A stretch of DNA of 13,990 bases from Methanosphaera sp. SHI613 (GTDB taxonomy: Archaea > Methanobacteriota > Methanobacteria > Methanobacteriales > Methanobacteriaceae), in contig MVJJ01000160.1 in assembly GCA_003266145.1 (NCBI GenBank), positions 200 to 14,189 of the forward strand. The letters are read 5' to 3'. Under the pieces are notes generated by a model. That model was not told where the DNA came from. It saw nothing but the letters and a program-made list of their open reading frames with translations, and made no database searches. Shown here in pieces: positions 6,719-13,982 of this stretch. The number at the start of each line of letters is the position of its first letter. The first letter of the stretch is position 1. Made by a program: the position numbers and the translations under genes.

Positions 6719-6735
6719 TCTTATTTATAATAAGA
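6719..6735. repeat. Palindrome overlapping the TATA box of the small RHH gene
   Basis: TCTTAT (6719-6724) and ATAAGA (6730-6735) form an inverted repeat around TTATA. On the minus strand the centre reads TTATAAATAA (6722-6731), the likely TATA box of the gene at 6672, about 50 bases before its ATG. This is where an autorepressor would bind. Confidence 0.45.
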
Positions 6736-6792
6736 TATGCATCATTCTTTTAATTATTATTTATCCTATTTTTCAGGAATCCTACCGGCATC

Positions 6793-6814
6793 ATAAGTAA
6801 AAAATATTACTTAT
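6793..6814. repeat. Perfect 8-bp inverted repeat upstream of prs
   Basis: ATAAGTAA (6793-6800) and TTACTTAT (6807-6814) are exact inverted repeats with a 6-bp spacer, immediately upstream of the prs TATA-like region. Position and symmetry suit an operator or activator site for prs. Confidence 0.5.
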
Positions 6815-6821
6815 TGAATAG

Positions 6822-6840
6822 ATAAATATAATTATAATAT
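6822..6840 (+). promoter_or_regulatory. Probable prs TATA region
   Basis: ATAAATATAATTATAATAT precedes the prs ATG by about 50-70 bases and would give a leader of some 30-40 bases. A second TATA-like word, TTATATATA at 6870-6878, sits directly before the ribosome binding site and is too close to the ATG unless transcripts are leaderless. Confidence 0.4.
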
Positions 6841-6891
6841 AAAAAATGTAAACGATATTTTTTAAGTATTTATATATAGGAGATTATAGTT

Positions 6892-7764
6892 ATGATAATC
6901 GGTGGATCTGCTTCTCAAGCACTTGCTAGTGAAGTTGCAAAGGAATTAAATGACAAGTTATGTCATGTTGAAACTAGAAAGTTTCCTGATGGGGAAAGAT
7001 ATTTCAGAATTGTTGATGAAATTGATGAAGATGAAGAGGTAATAGTTGTACAGTCAACTGGTTATCCTCAAGATGAAAATATGATGGAACTGTTCTTCAT
7101 ATTGGACATACTTTCAGATATGAATGTTAAAAATATTACCGTCGTATCTCCTTATTTAGGTTACAGTAGACAGGAACGTAGATTTAAGGATATGGAATGC
7201 ATATCTGCCAAAGCTACAGCCAAATTAATTGAAGCCATGGATGTTAAAAATGTAATTTCAATAAATTTACATGAGGAAAGCATCTGTGATTTATATGATA
7301 TTCCAGTTTATAACTTATCTGCTATGCCTGCAATAGCAGACTACATAAAAGAGAATACTGATGAAAAACCTGTAATATTAGCACCGGATAAAGGAGCACA
7401 GAATTTTGCAAAGGAAATAGCTACCATTCTGGATACTGACTATGATTATCTTGAAAAGGTAAGATTATCTCCGGAAAAAGTAGAGACAAAGACTAAAAAT
7501 ATATCAGTAGACAATCGTAGGGTAGTAATAATAGATGATATCATCAGTACCGGTGGAACAATCGTAAATGCCATAGAAATACTAAAACAACAAGGAGCAA
7601 CAGCCGTCGACGTCTACTGTGTACATCCTGTACTGGTAAATGATGCAGTGCTTAAAATAAATGCTGCCGGTGCAGATAGTTTACAAGCAACAAACACCTT
7701 AAAAAGTGACGTGGCTTATATCAGTGTTGCAAAGACAATAGCTGACTGTATAAAATCATTGTAG
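6892..7764 (+). CDS. prs: Ribose-phosphate pyrophosphokinase (PRPP synthetase)
   Basis: Prs transfers pyrophosphate from ATP to ribose 5-phosphate, giving PRPP for purine, pyrimidine, histidine, tryptophan and methanopterin synthesis. The 290-residue length is typical of the short archaeal enzymes. Motifs are RKFPDGERYFRI (29-40), SPYLGYSRQERRF (86-98) containing the ATP-binding flexible arginine loop, INLHEES (124-130) in place of the bacterial DLH block with H127 kept, PDKGA (165-169), and the PRPP loop VVIIDDIISTGGT (211-223). AGGAGAT lies seven bases before ATG 6892 and fixes the start. It stands alone on the plus strand, diverging from the small RHH gene and converging on the helicase gene. 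An inverted repeat at 6793-6814 could be a control site. Confidence 0.96.
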   Translation: MIIGGSASQALASEVAKELNDKLCHVETRKFPDGERYFRIVDEIDEDEEVIVVQSTGYPQDENMMELFFILDILSDMNVKNITVVSPYLGYSRQERRFKDMECISAKATAKLIEAMDVKNVISINLHEESICDLYDIPVYNLSAMPAIADYIKENTDEKPVILAPDKGAQNFAKEIATILDTDYDYLEKVRLSPEKVETKTKNISVDNRRVVIIDDIISTGGTIVNAIEILKQQGATAVDVYCVHPVLVNDAVLKINAAGADSLQATNTLKSDVAYISVAKTIADCIKSL

Positions 7765-7778
7765 ATTTTATCTTTTAC

Positions 7779-7787
7779 TTTTTTTTT
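7779..7787 (+). terminator. T9 terminator of prs
   Basis: Nine consecutive T residues follow the prs stop codon by 14 bases, within a T-rich stretch. This fits an archaeal oligo-T terminator. Confidence 0.6.
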
Positions 7788-7962
7788 CAATATTGTCTTG
7801 TAAATGTTGGTTTTCATGTGGAATATCTCTTATTTTTTCCCAGGATTCTATTTTTCATATAAATTCTCATTTTAGATAATTTTGAATGATTTTTCAGCTA
7901 TTATTAAGGATTAATATTGGGTAATTATTATCATGGATGTCCTGATTAGTGAATAGTAGGTT

Positions 7963-7969
7963 AAAAAAA
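7963..7969 (-). terminator. T7 terminator of the DEAD-box helicase gene
   Basis: Seven T residues on the minus strand lie about 20 bases after the helicase stop codon. The 224-base convergent gap between prs and the helicase gene otherwise shows no gene or clear structure. Confidence 0.5.
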
Positions 7970-7988
7970 GAGAATATGGTGGTTAGGA

Positions 7989-9911
7989 CTATTGATTATA
8001 GTCATCGTATCTTTTATCATATTTTTTACGTTTGTAACTGTTGTTGTACTTCCTGTTTTCGTAATTGTTGTTTATGTTATAATTATTGTATTCCTCGTTG
8101 TAACCATCGTAATCATTGTCCTCATAGGTATCATAATGATTGTAGGTGTATCTGTTGTTGTCGTTATAGTTGTTGTAATTTCGGGAGTTGTTTCTTCTAT
8201 TATTGTAGTTATGATTTTTGTTGTACTTCTTATTGTAGTCATTACGTTTAGGATTGAAGTTTTTGTTCGGATTGTTTTTTCTAAATCTGTTCTTATTGCT
8301 GAACTTTTTCTTCTTATCAAAGTTGGTATTATGACCCTTCTTTTCTCTAGGCTTTGCAGGCTCAATATGTACACGTTTATTGTCGATATGTGTTTCACCC
8401 ATAAATCTGTAGAAGTCGGTAGCATTCTCCTTAGGAATTTCAACAAATGAAAAATTATCGAATATGTCAATATTTCCTATTTGATGACCGTTAAGTCCCG
8501 TTTTTTCATGAACAGCATTCAATATAACCGATACTGTCATGTCCTGTTTTCGTCCGACGGTCATGAAGAATCTTACGAATCCTTCATGTGCTTCAGTATC
8601 ACCAAATTCCTCTTCAACTCTACCGTCACGCATTATTTCCTTAAGCAATGTGGCTGCAATGTCTATGGAGTTATATTCTTCTTCGATGAGCTTTTCAATG
8701 ATGAATATCTCCTTTGAAATATCCTCAGTATTTATCTTTGTTTTAAGCTGTTCTATGAAATTGTCCTTTTTTACTTCCTCTACATCGCTAAGTGATGGGA
8801 TTGGTGCTTGTTCAATCTTAGTATTTGCATATCTTTGAATATCCCTAAGTTGATATATTTCACGTCCGGATACAAAACTGTATGCTTTACCTGCCTTTCC
8901 TGCACGGCCGGTACGTCCTATACGATGCACATAGTATTCATTATCGTTAGGTATTTCAAAGTTAAACACGGCTTCCACTCCACTAACGTCAATACCACGG
9001 GCTGCAACGTCAGTAGCTACCAATACTTCAATATTTCCGTTTTTAAACTTGTTCATTACACGATCACGTTGATTCTGTGTCAAGTCTCCATGGAGGGCAT
9101 CTGCAAGATATCCTCTTACCTGAAGATGGCTTACAAGCTTATCGACCTTTCTTTTCGTGTTACAGAATACAAGTGATAAGTCAAAGTTATTAAGGTCGAG
9201 TAGTCTTGAGAGTAACTCCAGTTTCATGTCCTCCTTGACTTCAAAGTATTTCTGTTCAACATCAGGGGTAGTCAGTTCATGCTGGGTAACCTTAACTACT
9301 TCAGGGTTGTTCTGGTACCTGTTGGTCATTTGCAGTATTTCTTTAGGTAGTGTTGCAGAAAATAGGAGGAACTGTCTTTCATAAGGTACGTCTTCTAGAA
9401 TGTACTCGATATCTTCCCTAAAGCCCATGTCTAACATTTCATCCGCTTCATCAAGGATAACCGTCTTAATGTTTTCCACGTTGATGGTTTTTCTGTCGAG
9501 ATGATCCATTACACGTCCTGGTGTACCTATGATTACCTGTACTCCTTTTTGAAGTGCTTTAATTTGTCTTTCAATTGGTTGGCCTCCATAAACAGGCAGT
9601 ACATTTATTTCCGGTAGGTATGTGGCTAATTTTCTTAATTCTTCCGCTACTTGTATGGCCAATTCACGTGTAGGACATAGAATAATTGCCTGTAAACTGT
9701 TGTCGCTACTGTCTAGATTTTCAAGTAATGGAATTCCAAATGCTGCTGTTTTTCCAGTACCTGTTTGGGCTTGTCCTGTTACATCTTTATGTGCTAATAT
9801 TTTTGGTATGGCTAATGATTGGATTGGTGTTGCTTCTTCAAATCCCATATCTTCTATTGCTTGTTGTATTTCGGGAGATATCTCTAAATCCTTAAATTTT
9901 AATTTTTCCAT
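7989..9911 (-). CDS. DEAD-box RNA helicase with DbpA-type RNA-binding domain and Asn/Tyr-rich tail
   Basis: ATP-dependent RNA helicase of the DeaD/CshA type, likely acting on ribosomal RNA or structured mRNA. In order it shows the Q motif with F6 and ATPIQ (27-31), motif I AQTGTGKT (48-55), PTRELA (80-85), TPGR (130-133), DEAD (154-157), SAT (185-187), LVFCNTKRK (247-255), VATDVAARGID (298-308) and HRIGRTGRAG (329-338). Residues 380-430 are helical and resemble a dimerisation segment; 445-518 look like a DbpA RNA-binding domain. The last ~120 residues are disordered, with about 37 Asn and 19 Tyr plus many Lys/Arg and Asp/Glu. The domain set is more usual in bacteria, so ancient transfer is possible. 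AGGAAG precedes ATG 9911. A palindrome at 9962-9981 lies in its promoter or leader, suggesting regulation, perhaps by cold. Confidence 0.94.
   Translation of the reverse strand: MEKLKFKDLEISPEIQQAIEDMGFEEATPIQSLAIPKILAHKDVTGQAQTGTGKTAAFGIPLLENLDSSDNSLQAIILCPTRELAIQVAEELRKLATYLPEINVLPVYGGQPIERQIKALQKGVQVIIGTPGRVMDHLDRKTINVENIKTVILDEADEMLDMGFREDIEYILEDVPYERQFLLFSATLPKEILQMTNRYQNNPEVVKVTQHELTTPDVEQKYFEVKEDMKLELLSRLLDLNNFDLSLVFCNTKRKVDKLVSHLQVRGYLADALHGDLTQNQRDRVMNKFKNGNIEVLVATDVAARGIDVSGVEAVFNFEIPNDNEYYVHRIGRTGRAGKAGKAYSFVSGREIYQLRDIQRYANTKIEQAPIPSLSDVEEVKKDNFIEQLKTKINTEDISKEIFIIEKLIEEEYNSIDIAATLLKEIMRDGRVEEEFGDTEAHEGFVRFFMTVGRKQDMTVSVILNAVHEKTGLNGHQIGNIDIFDNFSFVEIPKENATDFYRFMGETHIDNKRVHIEPAKPREKKGHNTNFDKKKKFSNKNRFRKNNPNKNFNPKRNDYNKKYNKNHNYNNRRNNSRNYNNYNDNNRYTYNHYDTYEDNDYDGYNEEYNNYNINNNYENRKYNNSYKRKKYDKRYDDYNQ
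7992..8355 (-). repeat. Low-complexity region encoding the disordered helicase tail
   Basis: This end of the helicase gene is dominated by AAT/AAC and TAT/TAC codons, giving imperfect repeats such as NYNN, NNYN and RNYN. The opposite strand reads open as Val/Ile-rich frames only because of this composition. Confidence 0.7.
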
Positions 9912-9961
9912 TTTAAATTCTTCCTTATTGGGGTATGTGTCTATTTATTCGTCTTATACGG

Positions 9962-9981
9962 GATAATACTGGCGTATTATC
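9962..9981. promoter_or_regulatory. Perfect palindrome at the helicase transcription start region
   Basis: GATAATAC (9962-9969), TGGC, GTATTATC (9974-9981) is an exact 8-bp inverted repeat with a 4-base loop. It is 50-70 bases before the helicase ATG and about 25 bases downstream of its TATA box, so it either spans the transcription start as an operator or forms a hairpin at the 5' end of the message. Confidence 0.55.
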
Positions 9982-9996
9982 ATAAATTCTTCTCTT

Positions 9997-10008
9997 ATTA
10001 TATATTTT
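9997..10008 (-). promoter_or_regulatory. Probable TATA box of the helicase gene
   Basis: The minus strand reads AAATATATAATA. The expected transcription start is near 9975, giving a leader of about 60 bases, long for this window. Confidence 0.5.
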
Positions 10009-10148
10009 TAATAAAATAGTTTGTATTTCAATAATGTATATTTCTATAATTTATGAATTTTTATTATTTTAGGTAGTAATAATATTTAATTCAAATAATA
10101 TTTATTTGTATCTATAATTAATTGAGTGAATTTGGAATAATGTGATTT

Positions 10149-10155
10149 AAAAAAA
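10149..10155 (-). terminator. T7 terminator of lonB
   Basis: Seven T residues on the minus strand follow the lonB stop codon by about 35 bases. The rest of the 278-base gap to the helicase gene (9912-10189) is AT-rich, with the helicase promoter and no evident gene. Confidence 0.5.
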
Positions 10156-10189
10156 GGGTTGTAAAAGATTAGAATTAACTTCTTAATAT

Positions 10190-12220
10190 CTAATTTTTAC
10201 TTATTTGGGGGCTTACGATATCTGATGCGGTAGGAATCATATCCTTGATTCTGTCTATTTTGTTTTCTTTCAGTGTTTTGATGAATTCGTCCTTTTTAGG
10301 TCCTACAAGTGCATGTTCTAGAACTTCTGTAAGTGTCTCTACAGGTATGATTTCTATCATATCTTTATATTTCTTATCTATCAATACGTCGTTGAGGTTA
10401 CTTGCAGGAATCAATACCTTTTTCATTCCTGATTCTGCTGCAGCTTCAATTTTGTATGTGGCTCCGCCTATTGGAAGTACTGTTCCACGTACACTTAATG
10501 AACCAGTCAATGCTAATGTCTGATCGATAGGTATGTCCTCTATAGCAGAGATTATTGCTGTAGCCATTGCTACACTTGCACTGTCTCCTTCCACTCCATC
10601 ATATGATTGTACAAACTGGATGTGTATATCATAGTTTGAGATGTCCGTTCCGATACTTTTCTTGATGATTGCACCAACGTTTTGAACAGCTTCTTTGGCT
10701 ATGTCTCCAAGTTTACCTGCAGCGATGATTTTACCCTCTTCCTTACTTTGTGAAGGTGCTGCTTCTGCTGCTATAGGCAGTACTATACCACTTGAGTTTC
10801 CGATAACGGCCAGTCCATTGATGCATCCAATTTTTGAACCTTCATTTGCAAATACACTGTATTCTTTTCTTTGTGATATGTATCTGTCGGCTATTTGTTG
10901 TTCTAATGTTCTTGACTGTTTTTTAGCTTCGAATACGTGTTCAGGTGTTACTTCTGTTGCATTTTCTTCAACTGCAATGTCACCTGCTGCACGTACCAGT
11001 CCACCCAGATCCCTTAATTTCAATGTAAGTGAGTCTTTTTTACCTGCTCTACGTTGTGCTTCCTTGATGACTTCCGCTACGGCTTCTTTGGTGAATTTTG
11101 GTATTCTGCCATCGTTTTTTATTTCTTGAGCTACAAATTGACCAAGTTTTTTACGGTTTTCAGGTGTGTCCTTCATGGAATCTTTCATGAAGACTTCATA
11201 ACCGTATCCTCTTATCCTTGATCTTAATGCAATATGCATGTCTTCAAGCACTTCAAGGTTTCCTGATGCTACCAATACGAAATCACATGGGACAGCATCT
11301 GTTCTTACCATTGCACCACTACTGTTGTCACTTTGACCGGTTATTTGGTATTTGTGTTCCTGTAATGCCGTAAGTAACTCCTGTTGGGTTTTCATGGTCA
11401 TGGTACCTATTTCGTCAATGTATAGTACTCCCTTGTTTGCACGGTGAATCATACCACTTTCTACCCTTTCATGTGCAGGTGTTCCGAGTCCTCCTGATTG
11501 GTATGGGTCGTGTCTCACATCTCCTAAGAGTGCACCTGCATGAGCTCCTGTAGCGTCGATGAATGGTGCTACATTTTTCTGGTCATTGTTTACCAGTAGT
11601 TTAGGTGATGACTGCTGGTTTTTTGGCTTTATCTGGTAAAATGCAAAGAATATTATTCCAATTGCAATAATTGCTGTAAGGAATTGGTTTGTCATGAATC
11701 CGATAGCCATGATAAGTGCCATGACGGCTATCATTATCATGTTTTTCTTTTCTTCCTGTCCTTTTATATTCTTTTTAGCGTTTTCCATTACCTTTTGTCC
11801 TTGACCTGCAGGCATGACCCCTACTAATGGGTTGTTTGGATTTTCTATGTTAGGATAGATTAATATGTCCTGTAACTCTTCAGGTGGTAAGAGTTCAGCC
11901 ATAGCCTTTGCAATCATTGATTTACCAATACCCGGTTCTCCTATCAAGAGTACGTTTCTTCTTTGTTTGGCGGCTTTTTTGATTGTTTCAACAGCTTCTT
12001 CCTGACCGATAATCTGGTCTATCAGCATTTCAGGTATATCTATGGTGTCCGTATCAACGTATTCTTCAGGGTCTATTTCATTTTGGATGAATTCATTCTT
12101 GTCGTTGTCATCTTCTTCGGAGGTATTTGTTATTATTGCTTCATTATTATTTTCTTCTATACTTTCATCTTTCTGTTCTGTAACAATTTCTTCTTGAGTA
12201 TTATTTTCAATATCGGTTAT
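10190..12220 (-). CDS. lonB: Archaeal LonB membrane-bound ATP-dependent protease (ATA start proposed)
   Basis: LonB degrades misfolded and regulatory proteins at the cytoplasmic membrane. Numbering from ATG 12028 (612 residues): Walker A GEPGIGKS (30-37), two membrane helices at about 97-113 and 116-132 inserted between Walker A and B as in all archaeal LonB, Walker B VLYIDEIG (201-208), sensor-like ALRSRIRG (267-274), and the Ser-Lys protease dyad S483 in DGVEGDSAS and K526 in GGATYKIEAA. The reading frame stays open 64 codons upstream with no ATG, GTG or TTG; the extension is acidic and runs straight into the conserved LIDQIIGQEEA start of the AAA+ domain. AGGAGGA sits six bases before ATA at 12218-12220, where a start codon should be, while ATG 12028 has no ribosome binding site. 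I therefore extend the gene to 12220 (676 residues). Function is certain, the start unusual. Confidence 0.93.
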   Translation of the reverse strand: MTDIENNTQEEIVTEQKDESIEENNNEAIITNTSEEDDNDKNEFIQNEIDPEEYVDTDTIDIPEMLIDQIIGQEEAVETIKKAAKQRRNVLLIGEPGIGKSMIAKAMAELLPPEELQDILIYPNIENPNNPLVGVMPAGQGQKVMENAKKNIKGQEEKKNMIMIAVMALIMAIGFMTNQFLTAIIAIGIIFFAFYQIKPKNQQSSPKLLVNNDQKNVAPFIDATGAHAGALLGDVRHDPYQSGGLGTPAHERVESGMIHRANKGVLYIDEIGTMTMKTQQELLTALQEHKYQITGQSDNSSGAMVRTDAVPCDFVLVASGNLEVLEDMHIALRSRIRGYGYEVFMKDSMKDTPENRKKLGQFVAQEIKNDGRIPKFTKEAVAEVIKEAQRRAGKKDSLTLKLRDLGGLVRAAGDIAVEENATEVTPEHVFEAKKQSRTLEQQIADRYISQRKEYSVFANEGSKIGCINGLAVIGNSSGIVLPIAAEAAPSQSKEEGKIIAAGKLGDIAKEAVQNVGAIIKKSIGTDISNYDIHIQFVQSYDGVEGDSASVAMATAIISAIEDIPIDQTLALTGSLSVRGTVLPIGGATYKIEAAAESGMKKVLIPASNLNDVLIDKKYKDMIEIIPVETLTEVLEHALVGPKKDEFIKTLKENKIDRIKDMIPTASDIVSPQISKN

Positions 12221-12226
12221 TTTTAT

Positions 12227-12233
12227 TCCTCCT
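12227..12233 (-). promoter_or_regulatory. Strong ribosome binding site pointing at an ATA codon (lonB)
   Basis: AGGAGGA on the minus strand is followed after six bases by ATA ACC GAT, in frame with lonB. It is among the best Shine-Dalgarno matches in the window and decides against ATG 12028 as the true start. The in-frame TAA at 12236-12238 closes the frame upstream. Confidence 0.7.
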
Positions 12234-12271
12234 TTTTATTTAATTATATGATGTTTGATTATTTTCATTAT

Positions 12272-12290
12272 GTTATTTTATATTTATATT
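12272..12290 (-). promoter_or_regulatory. Probable lonB TATA region
   Basis: The minus strand reads AATATAAATATAAAATAAC; initiation near 12255 would give a leader of about 35 bases containing the ribosome binding site. A second TATA-like word, CATATAATTAAATAA at 12236-12250, is too close to the coding frame to leave the ribosome binding site in the message. Confidence 0.45.
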
Positions 12291-12400
12291 CTTTACATAA
12301 TAAATTTAAGTAACCATAGGTATTTAAAATTGTCTTTTTTGCATAATTTTCTAATTATTTTTTATAATTTAATCCTAATTCAATTTAAAATATTAATGTA

Positions 12401-12427
12401 AGATATAATAAATATACTTATATACTT
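12401..12427 (+). promoter_or_regulatory. Probable TATA region of the adenosylcobyrate synthase gene
   Basis: Two TATA-like words, AGATATAATAAATATAC and CTTATATACTT, lie 23-49 bases before the ATG at 12450. The upstream word gives a short leader with the AGGAGA site intact; the downstream one would start almost at the ATG. The 229-base divergent gap with lonB holds only these promoters. Confidence 0.4.
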
Positions 12428-12449
12428 TTAAAAAAATAGGAGAAAGAAT

Positions 12450-13961
12450 ATGAAATACATAATGTTTCAAGGAACGTCATCAAATGCAGGTAAAACATTA
12501 ACCGTAGCTGCATTATGTAACCTACTATCAAGAAAGGGTTATCGAGTCACACCTTTCAAATCACAAAACATGTCTCTAAACTCATATACAACAATAGATA
12601 ATGATGAAATGTCAATAGCACAGGTTATGCAGGCAGAAGCAGCGGGAATAGAACCAAACTGTCATATGAATCCGATTCTTTTAAAACCTAAGGAAGACTT
12701 TACATCACAAGTAATAGTTCAGGGAAAACCGGCCGGTGATATGCGATTTGATGAATATCAGCAAGACTTCAGAGAAGAAGCATTAAAGGCTATACATGAA
12801 TCATTGGATTATCTAAAAGAAGATTATGATGTAACGGTAATAGAAGGTGCAGGTTCACCTGCAGAGATAAATATGTATGATAGGGATTTGGCAAACATGT
12901 TGATTGCCAGAATTACCGATGCCGACGTGATATTGGTAGCTGATATAGATAGGGGAGGAGTCTTTGCTTCCATCGTGGGAACATATTACCTGCTTCCTGA
13001 AGAAGATCAAAAAAGAATAAAAGCGATAATAATCAACAAATTCCGTGGTAACGCGGATGTATTGGCTTCAGGTATTGAAAAAATTGAAGAACTAACAGGA
13101 GTTCCTGTAATAGGAATAGTACCTTACGCTGAAAATCTAAACATTCCCGAGGAAGACTCCGCGTCACTATCAATACATCAATTCAATGAAAATGAAAAGA
13201 TTACAATAGGAACATTAAGACTTCCAAGAATAGCAAATTTCACCGATATCGATCCATTGGATTACGAACCGGATGTGGGAATAAAACTGGTAGACATCTA
13301 TGATGATTTTGAAGGTATAGATGCACTGATAATTCCAGGTACAAGAAATACTGTAAACGACATTGAAGAACTTAAGAAATCAGGAGCATTCGATAAGATA
13401 CTGGAGTTATCCAAAAAGATACCTATATTCGGTATATGTGGTGGATATCAAATGTTGTCAAAGGAAATTATCGACTCCGAATGTAAGGAATCCAAATATG
13501 GAACAGTTGAAGGTTTAGGTCTTCTTGATATGGTAACGGAATTCGGTCAAATAGAAAAAGTCGTAAAACAAAGTGAAGCGACGGTAATTAACGACAGTCA
13601 ATTAGGCTTCAAGCAAGGAACAGTCGTAACCGGATATGAATTGCATGAAGGTATAACTCACCTGTCTGATAATGTGGAACCATTTTTAAAAATCATTAAA
13701 GGTAACGGTAATGATACTGATGGAATTTATGATGGTGCAATCAAAGGCAATGTATGTGGAACATACTTCCATGGAATATTCCATAACTTCGAATTCAGAA
13801 GACAGTTTACCGATACATTAAGAGTAAAAAAAGGATTAAAACCATTAGGAATAACAAAAGACGAATTCAAGGAAGCAAAAACAGCCAATTATGATCAATT
13901 AGGAGATTTGTTGGCCGAAAATGTTGACATGTCTTTCTTTGAAAAACTATTGAAAGAATAA
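12450..13961 (+). CDS. cobQ/cbiP: Adenosylcobyric acid synthase, glutamine-hydrolysing
   Basis: CobQ/CbiP amidates four carboxyl side chains of adenosylcobyrinic acid a,c-diamide using glutamine and ATP, a late step in making the cobamide needed by the methanogen methyltransferases. The 503-residue length is normal. The N-terminal dethiobiotin-synthetase-like ATPase domain shows the P-loop GTSSNAGKT (8-16), FKSQNMSLNSY (36-46), IEGAGSPAEIN (131-141) and VADIDRGGVFAS (163-174). The C-terminal class I amidotransferase-like domain has the nucleophile C330 in FGICGGYQML and H441 in TYFHGIFHN, with PGTRNT (296-301) beginning the domain. AGGAGA six bases before ATG 12450 supports the start. It diverges from lonB and appears to be monocistronic. 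Confidence 0.95.
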   Translation: MKYIMFQGTSSNAGKTLTVAALCNLLSRKGYRVTPFKSQNMSLNSYTTIDNDEMSIAQVMQAEAAGIEPNCHMNPILLKPKEDFTSQVIVQGKPAGDMRFDEYQQDFREEALKAIHESLDYLKEDYDVTVIEGAGSPAEINMYDRDLANMLIARITDADVILVADIDRGGVFASIVGTYYLLPEEDQKRIKAIIINKFRGNADVLASGIEKIEELTGVPVIGIVPYAENLNIPEEDSASLSIHQFNENEKITIGTLRLPRIANFTDIDPLDYEPDVGIKLVDIYDDFEGIDALIIPGTRNTVNDIEELKKSGAFDKILELSKKIPIFGICGGYQMLSKEIIDSECKESKYGTVEGLGLLDMVTEFGQIEKVVKQSEATVINDSQLGFKQGTVVTGYELHEGITHLSDNVEPFLKIIKGNGNDTDGIYDGAIKGNVCGTYFHGIFHNFEFRRQFTDTLRVKKGLKPLGITKDEFKEAKTANYDQLGDLLAENVDMSFFEKLLKE

Positions 13962-13982
13962 TTTTTCATTCTTTTGATTCTA

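Noticed and set aside
7992..8450. Open frames on the plus strand (and one alternative minus frame) opposite the helicase tail, giving Val/Ile-rich or Cys-rich proteins
   Set aside because: They are reflections of the Asn/Tyr codon repeats of the helicase tail. They lack ribosome binding sites and have abnormal composition, while the helicase frame is unmistakable.
10078..10104. Direct repeat AATAATATTTA, two copies 16 bases apart
   Set aside because: The word has only A and T and lies in very AT-rich intergenic DNA, so chance repetition is likely.
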